From Petrolisthes cinctipes (taxonomy: Eukaryota > Arthropoda > Malacostraca > Decapoda > Porcellanidae): 64,000 nucleotides of DNA. Made by a program: the position numbers and the translations under genes. The stretch lies in assembly GCA_033782935.1 (NCBI GenBank), contig JAWQEG010001314.1:1116001-1180000 (forward strand), written 5' to 3'. Below are positions 26,801 to 41,627 of the stretch, in pieces (within the stretch, counting starts at the first letter, position 1; every line of letters starts with the position of its first letter). The notes beneath the pieces are model-generated. The model saw only the letters and a program-made list of their open reading frames with translations. It had not been told where the DNA came from and did no database searches.

Positions 26801-28589
26801 TTTTGGGGTCCCAGAAGCGATCTGTACATGCCTACTCAGTGCTAGAATGTTTTTAAAATATAGACCCAAAACATGCTAAAAATCGATATTTTAGGTGCCC
26901 AAAGTCGATATCTCAAATTCAGGCCCAAAACACCCGAAAATTCGATATTTTGGGGTCCCAGAAGCGAACTGTACATGCCTACTCCGTGTTAGAGTATTTT
27001 CAAAATACAGGCCCAAAACATGCTGAAAATCGATATTTTAGGTGCCCAAAGTCAATATGTGCATGCATTTTCTGTACCCGTTTATATCTCAAATTCAGGC
27101 TCTAAACACCCGAAAATTCGATATTTCGGGGTCCCAGAAGCGATCTGTACATGCCTACTCAGTGCTAGAATGTTTTTAAAATATAGGCCCAAAACAAGCT
27201 AAAAATCGATATTTTAGGTGCCCAAAGTCGATATCTCAAATTCAGTCCTTAAACACCCGAAAATTCGATATTTTTGGGTCTTAGAAGCGATCTGTACATA
27301 CCTACTCCGTGTTAGAGTTTTTATAAAATACAGGCCCAAAACATACAGATAATCGATATTTTAGGTGCCCAAAAGTCGATATGTGAATGCATCTTCTGTA
27401 CCCGTTTATATCTCAAATTCAGGCTCCAAACACCCGAAAATTCGATATTTTAAGGTCCCAGAAGTGATCTGTACTTGCCTACTCCGTGTTTGAGTATTAT
27501 CAAAATACAGGCCCAAAACATGCTGAAAATCGATATTTTAGGTGACCAAAGTCAATATGTGTATGCATCTTCTGCACCCGTTTATATCCCAAATTCAACC
27601 TCAAAATACACGAAAATTCGATATTTTTTGGTCCCAGAAGTGATCTGTACATGCCTACTTAGTTCTAGAATATTTTCAAAATATAGGCCCAAAACATGCT
27701 AAAAATCGATAATTTAGGTGCCCAAAGTCGATATCTCAAATTCAGGCCCAAAACGCACGAAAACACGATATTTTGGGGTCCCAGAAGCGATCTGTACATG
27801 CCTACTCCGTATTAGAGTTTTTTTCAATATACAGGCCCAAAACATACTGAAAATCGATCTTTAAGGTGCCCAAAAGTCGATATGTGGATGCATCTTCTGT
27901 ACCCGTTTATATCTCAAATTCAGGCTCCAAACACCCGAAAATTCGATATTTTGGGGTCCCAGAAGCGATCTGTACTTGCCTACTCCGAGTTAGAGTATTT
28001 TCAAAATACAGGCCCAAAACATACTGAAAATCGATCTTTTAGGTGCCCAAAAGTCGATTTGTGCATGCATCTTCTGTACCCGTTTATATATCAAATTCAG
28101 GCTCAAAACACCCGAAAATTCGGTATTTTGGGGTCCCAGAAGCGATCTGTACATGCCTACTCAGTGCTAGAATGTTTTTAAAATATAGGCCCAAAACATG
28201 CTAAAAATCGATATTTTAGGTGCCCAAAGTCGATATCTCAAATTCAGGCCCAAAACACCCGAAAATTCGATATTTTGGGGTCCCAGAAGCGAACTGTACA
28301 TGCCTACTTCGTGTTAGAGTATTTTCAAATTACAGGCCCAAAACTTACTGAAAATCGATCTTTTAGGTGCCCAAAAGTCGATATGTACATGCAACTTCTG
28401 TACCCGTTTATATCTCAAATTGAGGCTCAAAACACCCGAAAATTCGGTATTTTGGGGTCCCAGAAGCGATCTGTACATACCTACTCCGTGTTGGAGTATT
28501 TTCAAAAAACAGGCCCAAAACATGCTGAAAATCGATATTTTAGGTGACCAAAGTAGAGATGTGCATGCATCTTCTGTACCCGTTTATAT

Positions 28590-31240
28590 CTCAAATTCAG
28601 GTTAAAAACACCCAAATCTCGATATTTTGGGGTCCCAGAAGTGAGCTGTACATGCCTACTTAGTTCTAGAATATTTTTAAAATATAGGCCCAAAACATGC
28701 TAAAAATCGATATTTTAGGTTCCCAAAGTCGATATCTCAAATTCAGGCTCAAAACACCCGAAAATTCGGTATTTTGCGGTCCCAGAAGGGATCTGTACAT
28801 ACCTACTCCGTGTTAGAGTATTTTCAAAATACAGGCTCAAAACATGCTGAAAATCGATATTTTAGGTGCCCAAAGTCGATATGTGTATGCATCTTCTGCA
28901 CCCGTTTATATCCCAAATTCAACCTCAAAACACCTGAAAATTCGATTTTTTTTGGTCCCAGAAGCGATCTGTACATGCCTACTCAGTGCTAGAATGTTTT
29001 CAAAATATAGGCTCAAAACATGCAAAAAATCGATATTTTAAGTTTCCAAAGTCGATATGTGCATGCATCTTCTGTACCCGTTTATATCTCAAATTCAGGC
29101 TCAAAACACCCGAAAATTCGATATTTCGGGGTCCCAGAAGCGATCTGTACATGCCTACTCAGTGCTAGAATGTTTTTAAAATATAGGCCCAAAACATGCT
29201 AAAAATCGATATTTTAGGTGCCCAAAGTCGATATCTCAAATTCAGTCCTTAAACACCCGAAAATTCGATATTTTGGGGTCTTAGAAGCGATCTGTACATA
29301 CCTACTCCGTGTTAGAGTTTTTATAAAATACAGGCCCAAAACATACAGATAATCGATATTTTAGGTGCCCAAAAGTCGATATGTGAATGCATCTTCTGTA
29401 CCCGTTTATATCTCAAATTCAGGCTCCAAACACCCGAAAATTCGATATTTTAAGGTCCCAGAAGTGATCTGTACTTGCCTACTCCGTGTTTGAGTATTAT
29501 CAAAATACAGGCCCAAAACATGCTGAAAATCGATATTTTAGGTGACCAAAGTCAATATGTGTATGCATCTTCTGCACCCGTTTATATCCCAAATTCAACC
29601 TCAAAATACCCGAAAATTCGATATTTTGGGGTCCCAGAAGCGATCTGTACATGCCTACTCAGTGCTAGAATGTTTTTAAAATATAGACCCAAAACATGCT
29701 AAAAATCGATATTTTAGGTGCCCAAAGTCGATATCTCAAATTCAGGCCCAAAACGAACGAAAACCCGATATTTTGGGGTCCCAGAAGTGATCTGTACATG
29801 CCTACTCCGTATTAGAGTTTTTTCAATATACAGGCCCAAAACATACTGAAAATCGATCTTTAAGGTGCCCAAAAGTCGAAATGTGGATGCATCTTCTGTA
29901 CCCGTTTATATCTCAAATTCAGGTTAAAAACACCCAAATCTCGATATTTTGGGGTCCCAGAAGTGAGCTGTACATGCCTACTTAGTTCTAGAATATTTTT
30001 AAAATATAGGCCCAAAACATGCTAAAAATCGATATTTTAGGTTCCCAAAGTCGATATCTCAAATTCAGGCTCAAAACACCCGAAAATTCGGTATTTTGCG
30101 GTCCCAGAAGGGATCTGTACATACCTACTCCGTGTTAGAGTATTTTCAAAATACAGGCTCAAAACATGCTGAAAATCGATATTTTAGGTGCCCAAAGTCG
30201 ATATGTGTATGCATCTTCTGCACCCGTTTATATCCCAAATTCAACCTCAAAACACCTGAAAATTCGATTTTTTTTGGTCCCAGAAGCGATCTGTACATGC
30301 CTACTCAGTGCTAGAATGTTTTCAAAATATAGGCTCAAAACATGCAAAAAATCGATATTTTAAGTTTCCAAAGTCGATATGTGCATGCATCTTCTGTACC
30401 CGTTTATATCTCAAATTCAGGCTCAAAACACCCGAAAATTCGATATTTCGGGGTCCCAGAAGCGATCTGTACATGCCTACTCAGTGCTAGAATGTTTTTA
30501 AAATATAGGCCCAAAACATGCTAAAAATCGATATTTTAGGTGCCCAAAGTCGATATCTCAAATTCAGTCCTTAAACACCCGAAAATTCGATATTTTGGGG
30601 TCTTAGAAGCGATCTGTACATACCTACTCCGTGTTAGAGTTTTTATAAAATACAGGCCCAAAACATACAGATAATCGATATTTTAGGTGCCCAAAAGTCG
30701 ATATGTGAATGCATCTTCTGTACCCGTTTATATCTCAAATTCAGGCTCCAAACACCCGAAAATTCGATATTTTAAGGTCCCAGAAGTGATCTGTACTTGC
30801 CTACTCCGTGTTTGAGTATTATCAAAATACAGGCCCAAAACATGCTGAAAATCGATATTTTAGGTGACCAAAGTCAATATGTGTATGCATCTTCTGCACC
30901 CGTTTATATCCCAAATTCAACCTCAAAATACCCGAAAATTCGATATTTTGGGGTCCCAGAAGCGATCTGTACATGCCTACTCAGTGCTAGAATGTTTTTA
31001 AAATATAGACCCAAAACATGCTAAAAATCGATATTTTAGGTGCCCAAAGTCGATATCTCAAATTCAGGCCCAAAACGAACGAAAACCCGATATTTTGGGG
31101 TCCCAGAAGTGATCTGTACATGCCTACTCCGTATTAGAGTTTTTTCAATATACAGGCCCAAAACATACTGAAAATCGATCTTTAAGGTGCCCAAAAGTCG
31201 AAATGTGGATGCATCTTCTGTACCCGTTTATATCTCAAAT
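28590..31240 (+). repeat. 1322-bp near-identical tandem duplication
   Basis: Two consecutive copies of 1322 bp (roughly 28590-29911 and 29912-31233) match at every place I compared. They share distinctive variants such as attcaggttaaaaacaccc, tttgcggtcccagaaggg, cgattttttttggtccc and tttgagtattatcaaa. No substitution was noticed in the sampled lines, which makes this the youngest duplication I can see in the array. Confidence 0.9.
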
Positions 31241-32899
31241 TCAGGCTTCAAACACCCGAAAATTCGATATTTTGGGGTCCCAAAAGCGATCTGTACTTGC
31301 CTACTCCGTGTTAGAGTATTTTCAAACTACAGGCCCAAAACATACTGAAAATCGATCTTTTAGGTGCCCAAAAGTCGATATGTGCATGCATCTTCTGTAC
31401 CCGTTTATATATCAAATTCAGGCTCAAAACACCCGAAAATTCGGTATTTTAGGGTCCCAGAAGCGATCTGTACATGCCTACTCAGTGCTAGAATGTTTTT
31501 AAAATATAGACCCAAAACATGCTAAAAATCGATATTTTAGGTGCCCAAAGTCGATATCTCAAATTCAGGCCCAAAACACCCGAAAATTCGATATTTTGGG
31601 GTCCCAGAAGCGAACTGTACATGCCTACTTCGTGTTAGAGTATTTTCAAATTACAGGCCCAAAACTTACTGAAAATCGATCTTTTAGGTGCCCAAAAGTC
31701 GATATGTACATGCATCTTCTGTACCCGTTTATATCTCAAATTGAGGCTCAAAACACCCGAAAATTCGGTATTTTGGGGTCCCAGAAGCGATCTGTACATA
31801 CCTACTCCGTGTTAGAGTATTTTCAAAATACAGGCCCAAAACATGCTGAAAATCGATATTTTAGGTGACCAAAGTCGATATATCAAATTCAGGCCCGAAA
31901 CACCCGAAAATTCGGTATTTTTGGGTCTTAGAAGCGATCTGTACATTCCTACACCTTGTTAGAATGTTTTCAAGATACAGACCCAAAACATGCTCAAAAT
32001 CGATATTTTAAGTGCCCAAAAGTCGATATGTGCATGCATCTTCAGTACTTGTTTATATCTCAAATTCAGGCTCAAAACACCCGAAAATTCTATATTTTTG
32101 AGTCCCAGAAGCGATCTGTACATGCCTACTCCGTGTTAGAGTATTTTCAAAATACAGGCCCAAAACATGCTGAAAATCGATATTTTAGGTGCCCAAAGTC
32201 AATATGTGCATGCATTTTCTGTACCCGTTTATATCTCAAATTCAGGCTCAAAACACCCGAAAATTCGATATTTCGGGGTCCCAGAAGCGATCTGTACATG
32301 CCTACTCAGTGCTAGAATGTTTTTAAAATATAGGCCCAAAACAAGCTAAAAATCGATATTTTAGGTGCCCAAAGTCGATATCTCAAATTCAGTCCTTAAA
32401 CACCCGAAAATTCGATATTTTTGGGTCTTAGAAGCGATCTGTACATACCTACTCCGTGTTAGAGTTTTTATAAAATACAGGCCCAAAACATACAGATAAT
32501 CGATATTTTAGGTGCCCAAAAGTCGATATGTGAATGCATCTTCTGTACCCGTTTATATCTCAAATTCAGGCTCCAAACACCCGAAAATTCGATATTTTGG
32601 GGTCCCAGAAGCGATCTGTACTTGCCTACTCCGTGTTAGAGTATTTTCAAAATACAGGCCCAAAACATGCTAAAAATCGATCTTTTAGGTGCCCAAAAGT
32701 CGATTTGTGCATGCATCTTCTGTACCCGTTTATATATCAAATTCAGGCTCAAAACACCCGAAAATTCGGTATTTTGGGGTCCCAGAAGCGATCTGTACAT
32801 GCCTACTCAGTGCTAGAATGTTTTTAAAATATAGGCCCAAAACATGCTAAAAATCGATATTTTAGGTGCCCAAAGTCGATATCTCAAATTCAGGCCCAA

Positions 32900-35800
32900 A
32901 ACACCCGAAAATTCGATATTTTGGGGTCCCAGAAGCGAACTGTACATGCCTACTTCGTGTTAGAGTATTTTCAAATTACAGGCCCAAAACTTACTGAAAA
33001 TCGATCTTTTAGGTGCCCAAAAGTCGATATGTACATGCATCTTCTGTACCCGTTTATATCTCAAATTGAGGCTCAAAACACCCGAAAATTCGGCATTTTG
33101 GGGTCCCAGAAGCGATCTGTACATACCTACTCCGTGTTGGAGTATTTTCAAAAAACAGGCCCAAAACATGCTGAAAATCGATATTTTAGGTGACCAAAGT
33201 AGAGATGTGCATGCATCTTCTGTACCCGTTTATATATCAAATTCAGGTTAAAAACACCCAAATCTCGATATTTTGGGGTCCCAGAAGTGAGCTGTACATG
33301 CCTACTTAGTTCTAGAATATTTTTAAAATATAGGCCCAAAACATGCTAAAAATCGATATTTTAGGTTCCCAAAGTCGATATCTCAAATTCAGGCTCAAAA
33401 CACCCGAAAATTCGGTATTTTGCGGTCCCAGAAGCGATCTGTACATACCTACTCCGTGATAGAGTATTTTCAAAATACAGGCTCAAAACATGCTGAAAAT
33501 CGATATTTTAGGTGCCCAAAGTCGATATGTGTATGCATCTTCTGCACCCGTTTATATCCCAAATTCAACCTCAAAACACCTGAAAATTCGATTTTTTTTG
33601 GTCCCAGAAGCGATCTGTACATGCCTACTCAGTGCTAGAATGTTTTCAAAATATAGGCTCAAAACATGCAAAAAATCGATATTTTAAGTTTCCAAAGTCG
33701 ATATGTGCATGCATCTTCTGTACCCGTTTATATCTCAAATTCAGGCTCAAAACACCCGAAAATTCGATATTTCGGGGTCCCAGAAGCGATCTGTACATGC
33801 CTACTCAGTGCTAGAATGTTTTTAAAATATAAGCCCAAAACATGCTAAAAATCGATATTTTAGGTGCCCAAAGTCGATATCTCAAATTCAGTCCTTAAAC
33901 ACCCGAAAATTCGATATTTTGGGGTCTTAGAAGCGATCTGTACATACCTACTCCGTGTTAGAGTTTTTATAAAATACAGGCCCAAAACATACAGATAATC
34001 GATATTTTAGGTGCCCAAAAGTCGATATGTGAATGCATCTTCTGTACCCGTTTATATCTCAAATTCAGGCTCCAAACAACCGAAAATTCGATATTTTGGG
34101 GTTCCAGAAGCGATCTGTACTTGCCTACTCCTTGTTAGAGTAATTTCAAAATACAGGCCCAAAACATACTGAAAATCGATCTTTTAGGTGCCCAAAAGTC
34201 GATATGTGCATGCATCTTCTGTACCCGTTTATATATCAAATTCAGGCTCAAAACACCCGAAAATTCGGTATTTTGGGGTCCCAGAAGCGATCTGTACATG
34301 CCTACTCAGTGCTAGAATGTTTTTAAAATATAGGCCCAAAACATGCTAAAAATCGATATTTTAGGTGCCCAAAGACGATATCTCAAATTCAGGCCCAAAA
34401 CACCCGAAAATTCGATATTTTGGGGTCCCAGAAGCGAACTGTACATGCCTACTTCGTGTTAGAGTATTTTCAAATTACAGGCCCAAAACTTACTGAAAAT
34501 CGATCTTTTAGGTGCACAAAAGTCGATATGTACATGCATCTTCTGTACCCGTTTATATCTCAAATTGAGGCTCAAAACACCCGAAAATTCTGTATTTTGG
34601 GGTCCCTGAAGCGATCTGTACATACCTACTCCGTGTTAGAGTATTTTAAAAATACAGGCCCAAAACATGCTGAAAATCGATATTTTAGGTGACCAAAGTA
34701 GAGAAGTGCATGCATCTTCTGTACCCGTTTATATCTCAAATTCAGGTTAAAAACACCCAAAATTCGATATTTTGGGGTCCCAGAAGTGAGCTGTACATGC
34801 CTACTTAGTGCTAGAATATTTTTAAAATATAGGCCCAAAACATGCTAAAAATCGATATTTTAGGTTCCCAAAGTCGATATCTCAAATTCAGGCTCAAAAC
34901 ACCCGAAAATTCGGTATTTTGCGGTCCCAGAAGCGATCTGTACATACCTACTCCGTGTTAGAGTATTTTCAAAATACAGGCTCAAAACATGCTGAAAATC
35001 GATATTTTAGGTGCCCAAAGTCAATATGTGTATGCATCTTCTACACCCGTTTATATCCCAAATTCAACCTTTAGAACACCTGAAAATTCGATATTTTTTG
35101 GTCCCAGAAGGGATCTGTACATGCCTACTCAGTGCTAGAATGTTTTCAAAATATAGGCTCAAAACATGCAAAAAATCGATATTTTAAGTTTCCAAAGTCG
35201 ATATGTGCATGCATCTTCTGTACCCGTTTATATCTCAAATTCAGGCTCAAAACACCCGAAAATTCGATATTTCGGGGTCCCAGAAGCGATCTGTACATGC
35301 CTACTCAGTACTAGAATGTTTTTAAAATATAGGCCCAAAACATGCTAAAAATCGATATTTTAGGTGCCCAAAGTCGATATCTCAAATTCAGTCCTTAAAC
35401 ACCCGAAAATTCGATATTTTGGGGTCTTAGAAGCGATCTGTACATACCTACTCCGTGTTAGAGTTTTTATAAAATACAGGCCCAAAACATACAGATAATC
35501 GATATTTTAGGTGCCCAAAAGTCGATATGTGAATGCATCTTCTGTACCCGTTTATATCTCAAATTCAGGCTCCAAACACCCGAAAATTCGATATTTTAAG
35601 GTCCCAGAAGTGATCTGTACTTGCCTGCTCCGTGTTTGAGTATTATCAAAATACAGGCCCAAAACATGCTAAAAATCGATATTTTAGGTGACCAAAGTCA
35701 ATATGTGTATGCATCTTCTGCACCCGTTTATATCCCAAATTCAACCTCAAAACACCCGAAAATTCGATATTTTTTGGTCCCAGAAGTGATCTGTACATGC

Positions 35801-38800
35801 CTACTTAGTTCTAGAATATTTTCAAAATATAGGCCCAAAACATGCTAAAAATCGATAATTTATGTGCCCAAATTCGATATCTCAAATTCAGGCCCAAAAC
35901 GCACGAAAACCCGATATTTTGGGGTCCCAGAAGCGATCTGTACATGCCTACTCCGTATTAGAGTTTTTTTCAATATACAGGCCCAAAACATACTGAAAAT
36001 CGATCTTTAAGGTGCCCAAAAGTCGATATGTGGATGCATCTTCTGTACCCGTTTATATCTCAAATTCAGGCTCCAAACACCCGAAAATTCGATATTTTGG
36101 GGTCCCAGAAGCGATCTGTACTTGCCTACTCCGTGTTAGAGTATTTTCAAAATACAGGCCCAAAACATTCTGAAAATCGATCTTTTAGGTGCCCAAAAGT
36201 CGATATGTGCATGCATCTTCTGTACCCGTTTATATATCAAATTCAGGCTCAAAACACCCGAAAATTCGGTATTTTGGGGTCCCAGAAGCGATCTGTACAT
36301 GCCTACTCAGTGCTAGAATGTTTTTAAAATATAGGCACAAAACATGCTAAAAATCGATATTTTAGGTGCCCAAAGTCGATATCTCAAATTCAGGCCCAAA
36401 ACACCCGAAAATTCGATATTTTGGGGTCCCAGAAGCGAACTGTACATGCCTACTTCGTGTTAGAGTATTTTCAAATTACAGGCCCAAAACTTACTGAAAA
36501 TCGATCTTTTAGGTGCCCAAAAGTCGATAAGTACATGCATCTTCTGTACCCGTTTATATCTCAAATTGAGGCTCAAAACACCCGAAAATTCGGTATTTTG
36601 GGGTCCCAGAAGCGATCTGTACATGCCTACTCAGTGCTAGAATGTTTTTAAAATATAGGCCCAAAACATGCTAAAAATCGATATTTTAGGTGCCCAAAGT
36701 CGATATCTCAAATTCAGTCCTTAAACACCCGAAAATTCGATATTTTGGGGTCTTAGAAGCGATCTGTACATACCTACTCCGTGTTAGAGTTTTTATAAAA
36801 TACAGGCCCAAAACATACAGATAATCGATATTTTAGGTGCCCAAAAGTCGATATGTGAATGCATTTTCTGTACCCGTTTATATCTCAAATTCAGGCTCCA
36901 AACACCCGAAAATTCGATATTTTAAGGTCCCAGAAGTGATCTGTACTTGCCTACTCCGTGTTTGAGTATTATCAAAATACAGGCCCAAAACATGCTAAAA
37001 ATCGATATTTTAGGTGACCAAAGTCAATATGTGTATGCATATTCTGCACCCGTTTATATCCCAAATTCAACCTCAAAACACCCGAAAATTCGATATTTTT
37101 TGGTCCCAGAAGTGATCTGTACATGCCTACTCAGTTCTAGAATATTTTCAAAATATAGGCCCAAAACATGCTAAAAATCGATAATTTATGTGCCCAAATT
37201 CGATATCTCAAATTCAGGCCCAAAACGCACGAAAACCCGATATTTTGGGGTCCCAGAAGCGATCTGTACATGCCTACTCCGTATTAGAGTTTTTTTCAAT
37301 ATACAGGCCCAAAACATACTGAAAATCGATCTTTAAGGTGCCCAAAAGTCGATATGTGGATGCATCTTCTGTACCCGTTTATATCTCAAATTCAGGCTCC
37401 AAACACCCGAAAATTCGATATTTTGGGGTCCCAGAAGCGATCTGTACTTGCCTACTCCGTGTTAGAGTATTTTCAAAATACAGGCCCAAAACATACTGAA
37501 AATCGATCTTTTAGGTGCCCAAAAGTCGATATGTGCATGCATCTTCTGTACCCGTTTATATATCAAATTCAGGCTCAAAACACCCGAAAATTCGGTATTT
37601 TGGGGTCCCAGAAGCGATCTGTACATGCCTACTCAGTGCTAGAATGTTTTTAAAATATAGGCACAAAACATGCTAAAAATCGATATTTTAGGTGCCCAAA
37701 GTCGATATCTCAAATTCAGGCCCAAAACACCTGAAAATTCGATATTTTGGGGTCCCAGAAGCGAACTGTACATGCCTACTTCGTGTTAGAGTATTTTCAA
37801 ATTACAGGCCCAAAACTTACTGAAAATCGATCTTTTAGGTGCCCAAAAGTCGATATGTACATGCATCTTCTGAACAAGTTTATATCTCAAATTGAGGCTC
37901 AAAACACCCGAAAATTCGGTATTTTGGGGTCCCAGAAGCGAACTGTACATACCTACTCCGTGTTAGAGTATTTTTAAAATACAGGCCCAAAACATGCTGA
38001 AAATCGATATTTTAGGTGACCAAAGTAGAGATGTGCATGCATCTTCTGTACCCGTTTATATCTCAAATTCAGGTTAAAAACCCCCAAAATTCGATATTTT
38101 GGGGTCCCAGAAGTGAGCTGTACATGCCTACTTAGTGCTAGAATATTTTTAAAATATAGGCCCAAAACATGCTAAAAATCGATATTTTAGGTTCCCAAAG
38201 TCGATATCTCAAATTCAGGCTCAAAACACCCGAAAATTCGGTATTTTGCGGTCCCAGAAGCGATCTGTACATACCTACTCCGTGTTAGAGTATTTTCAAA
38301 ATACAGGCTCAAAACATGCTGAAAATCGATATTTTAGGTGCCCAAAGTCAATATGTGTATGCATCTTCTGCACCCGTTTATATCCCAAATTCAACCTCAA
38401 AACACCTGAAAATTCGATTTTTTTTGGTCCCAGAAGCGATCTGTACATGCCTACTCAGTGCTAGAATGTTTTCAAAATATAGGCTCAAAACATGCAAAAA
38501 ATCGATATTTTAAGTTTCCAAAGTCGATATGTGCATGCATCTTCTGTACCCGTTTATATCTCAAATTCAGGCTCAAAACACCCGAAAATTCAATATTTCG
38601 GGGTCCCAGAAGCGATCTGTACATGCCTATTCAGGTCTAGAATGTTTTTAAAATATAAGCCCAAAACATGCTAAAAATCGATATTTTAGGTGCCCAAAGT
38701 CGATATCTCAAATTCAGTCCTTAAACACCCGAAAATTCGATATGTTGGGGTCTTAGAAGCGATCTGTACATACCTACTCCGTGTTAGAGTTTTTATAAAA

Positions 38801-39990
38801 TACAGGCCCAAAACATACAGATAATCGATATTTTAGGTGCCCAAAAGTCGATATGTGAATGCATCTTCCGTACCCGTTTATATCTCAAATTCAGGCTCCA
38901 AACACCCGAAAATTCGATATTTTAAGGTCCCAGAAGTGATCTGTACTTGCCTACTCCGTGTTTGAGTATTATCAAAATACAGGCCCAAAACATGCTTAAA
39001 ATCGATATTTTAGGTGACCAAAGTCAATATGTGTATGCATCTTCTGCACCCGTTTATATCCCAAATTCAACCTCAAAACACCCGAAAATTCGATATTTTT
39101 TGGTCCCAGAAGTGATCTGTACATGCCTACTTAGTTCTAGAATATTTTCAAAATATTGGCCCAAAACATGCTAAAAATCGATAATTTAGGTGCCCAAATT
39201 CGATATCTCAAATTCAGGCCCAAAACGCACGAAAACCCGATATTTTGGGGTCCCAGAAGCGATCTGTACATGCCTACTCCGTATTAGAGTTTTTTTCAAT
39301 ATACAGGCCCAAAACATACTGAAAATCGATCTTTAAGGTGCCCAAAAGTCGATATGTGGATGCATCTTCTGTACCCGTTTATATCTCAAATTCAGGCTCC
39401 AAACACCCGAAAATTCGATATTTTGGGGTCCCAGAAGCGATCTGTACTTGCCTACTCCGTGTTAGAGTATTTTCAAAATACAGGGCCAAAACATACTGAA
39501 AATCGATCTTTTAGGTGCCCAAAAGTCGATATGTGCATGCATCTTCTGTACCCGTTTATATATCAAATTTAGGCTCAAAACACCCGAAAATTCGGTATAT
39601 TGGGGTCCCAGAAGCGATCTGTACATGCCTACTCAGTGCTAGAATGTTTTTAAAATATAGGCCCAAAACATGCTAAAAATCGATATTTTAGGTGCCCAAA
39701 GTCGATATCTCAAATTCAGGCCCAAAACACCCTAAAATTCGATATTTTGGGGTCCCAGAAGCGAACTGTACATGCCTACTTCGTGTTAGAGTATTTTCAA
39801 ATTACAGGCCCAAAACTTACTGAAAATCGATCTTTTAGGTGCCCAAAAGTCGATATGTACATGCATCTTCTGTACCCGTTTATATCTCAAATTCAGGTTA
39901 AAAACACCCAAAATTCGATATTTTGGGGTCCCAGAAGTGAACTGTACATGCCTACTTAGTGCTAGAATATTTTTAAAATATAGGCCCAAA
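32900..39990 (+). repeat. Nested ~1326/2000-bp higher-order blocks
   Basis: The block around 35600-36650 recurs at +1326 bp (36926-37976), and its content recurs again a further 2000 bp on (about 38930-39970). The block at 32921 recurs at +1499 bp (34420). These blocks share caaaacttactgaaaatc, cagtccttaaacac, aggtcccagaagtgatctg and the gaaaacccgatatt variant. The 1326 and 2000 bp spacings differ by the presence or absence of a multi-unit segment containing the cgattttttttggtccc and aagtttccaaag units. Confidence 0.75.
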
Positions 39991-41627
39991 ACATGCTAAA
40001 AATCGATATTTTAGGTTCCCAAAGTCGATATCTCAAATTCAGGCTCAAAACACCCGAAAATTCGGTATTTTGAGGTCCCAGAAGCGATCTGTACATACCT
40101 ACTCCGTGTTAGAGTATTTTCAAAATACAGGCTCAAAACATGCTGGAAATCGATATTTTAGGTGCCCAAAGTCAATATGTGTATGCATCTTCTGCACCCG
40201 TTTATATCCCAAATTCAACCTCAAAACACCTGAAAATTCGATATTTTTTGGTCCCAGAAGCGATCTGTACATGCCTACTCAGTGCTAGAATGTTTTCAAA
40301 ATATAGGCTCAAAACATGCAAAAAATCGATATTTTAAGTTTCCAAAGTCGATATGTGCATGCATCTTCTGTACCCGTTTATATCTCAAATTCAGGCTCAG
40401 AACACCCGAAAATTCGGTATTTTGGGATCCCAGAAGCGATCTGTACATGCCTACTCAGCGCTAGAATGTTTTTAAAATATAAGCACAAAACATGATAAAA
40501 ATCGATATTTTAGGTGCCCAAAGTCGATATCTCAAATTCAGGCCCAAAACACCCGAAAATTCGATATTTTGGGGTCCCAGAAGCGAACTGTACATGCCTA
40601 CTTCGTGTTAGAGTATTTTCAAATTACAGGCCCAAAACTTACTGAAAATCGATATTTTAGGTGCCCAAAAGTCGATATGTACATGAATCTTCTGTACCCG
40701 TTTATATCTCAAATTCAGGCACAAAACACCCGAAAACTCGGTATTTTGGGGTCCCAGAAGTGATCTGTACATAACTACTCCGTGTTAGAGTATTTTCAAA
40801 ATACAGGCCCAAAACATGCTGAAAATCGATCTTTTAGGTGCCCAAAAGTCGATATGTGCATGCATCTTCTGTACCCGTTTATATATCAAATTTAGGCTCA
40901 AAACACCCGAAAATTCGGTATTTTGGGGTCCCAGAAGCGATCTGTACATAACTACTCCGTGTTAGAGTATTTTCAAAATACAGGCCCAAAACATGCTGAA
41001 AATCGATATTTTAGGTGCCCAAAGTCGATATCTCAAATTCAGTCCTTAAACACCCGAAAATTCGATATTTTGGGGTCCTAGATGCGATCTGTACATACCC
41101 ACTCCGTGTTTGAGTATTTTCAAAATACAGGCCCAAAACATGCTTAAAATCGATATTTTAGGTGACCAAAGTCAATATGTGTATGCATCTTATGCACCCG
41201 TTTATATCCCAAATTCAACATCAAAACACCCGAAAATTCGATATTTTGGGGTCCCAGGAACGAACTGTACATGCCTACTCCGTGTTAGAGTATTTTCAAA
41301 ATACAGACCCAAAACATACTGAAAATCGATCTTTTAGGTGCCCAAAAGTCGATATGTGCATGCATCTTCTGTACCCGTTTATATCTCAAATTCAGGCTCA
41401 AAACACCCGAAAATTCGGTATTTTGGGGTCCCAGAAGCGATCTGTACATGCCTACTCAGTGCTAGAATTTTTTTAAAATATAGGCACAAAACATGATAAA
41501 AATCGATATTTTAGGTGCCCAAAGTCGATATCTCAAATTCAGGCCCAAAACACCCGAAAATTCGAAATTTTGGGGTCCCAGAAGCAAACTGTACATGCCT
41601 ACTTCGTGTTAGAGTATTTTTATATTA

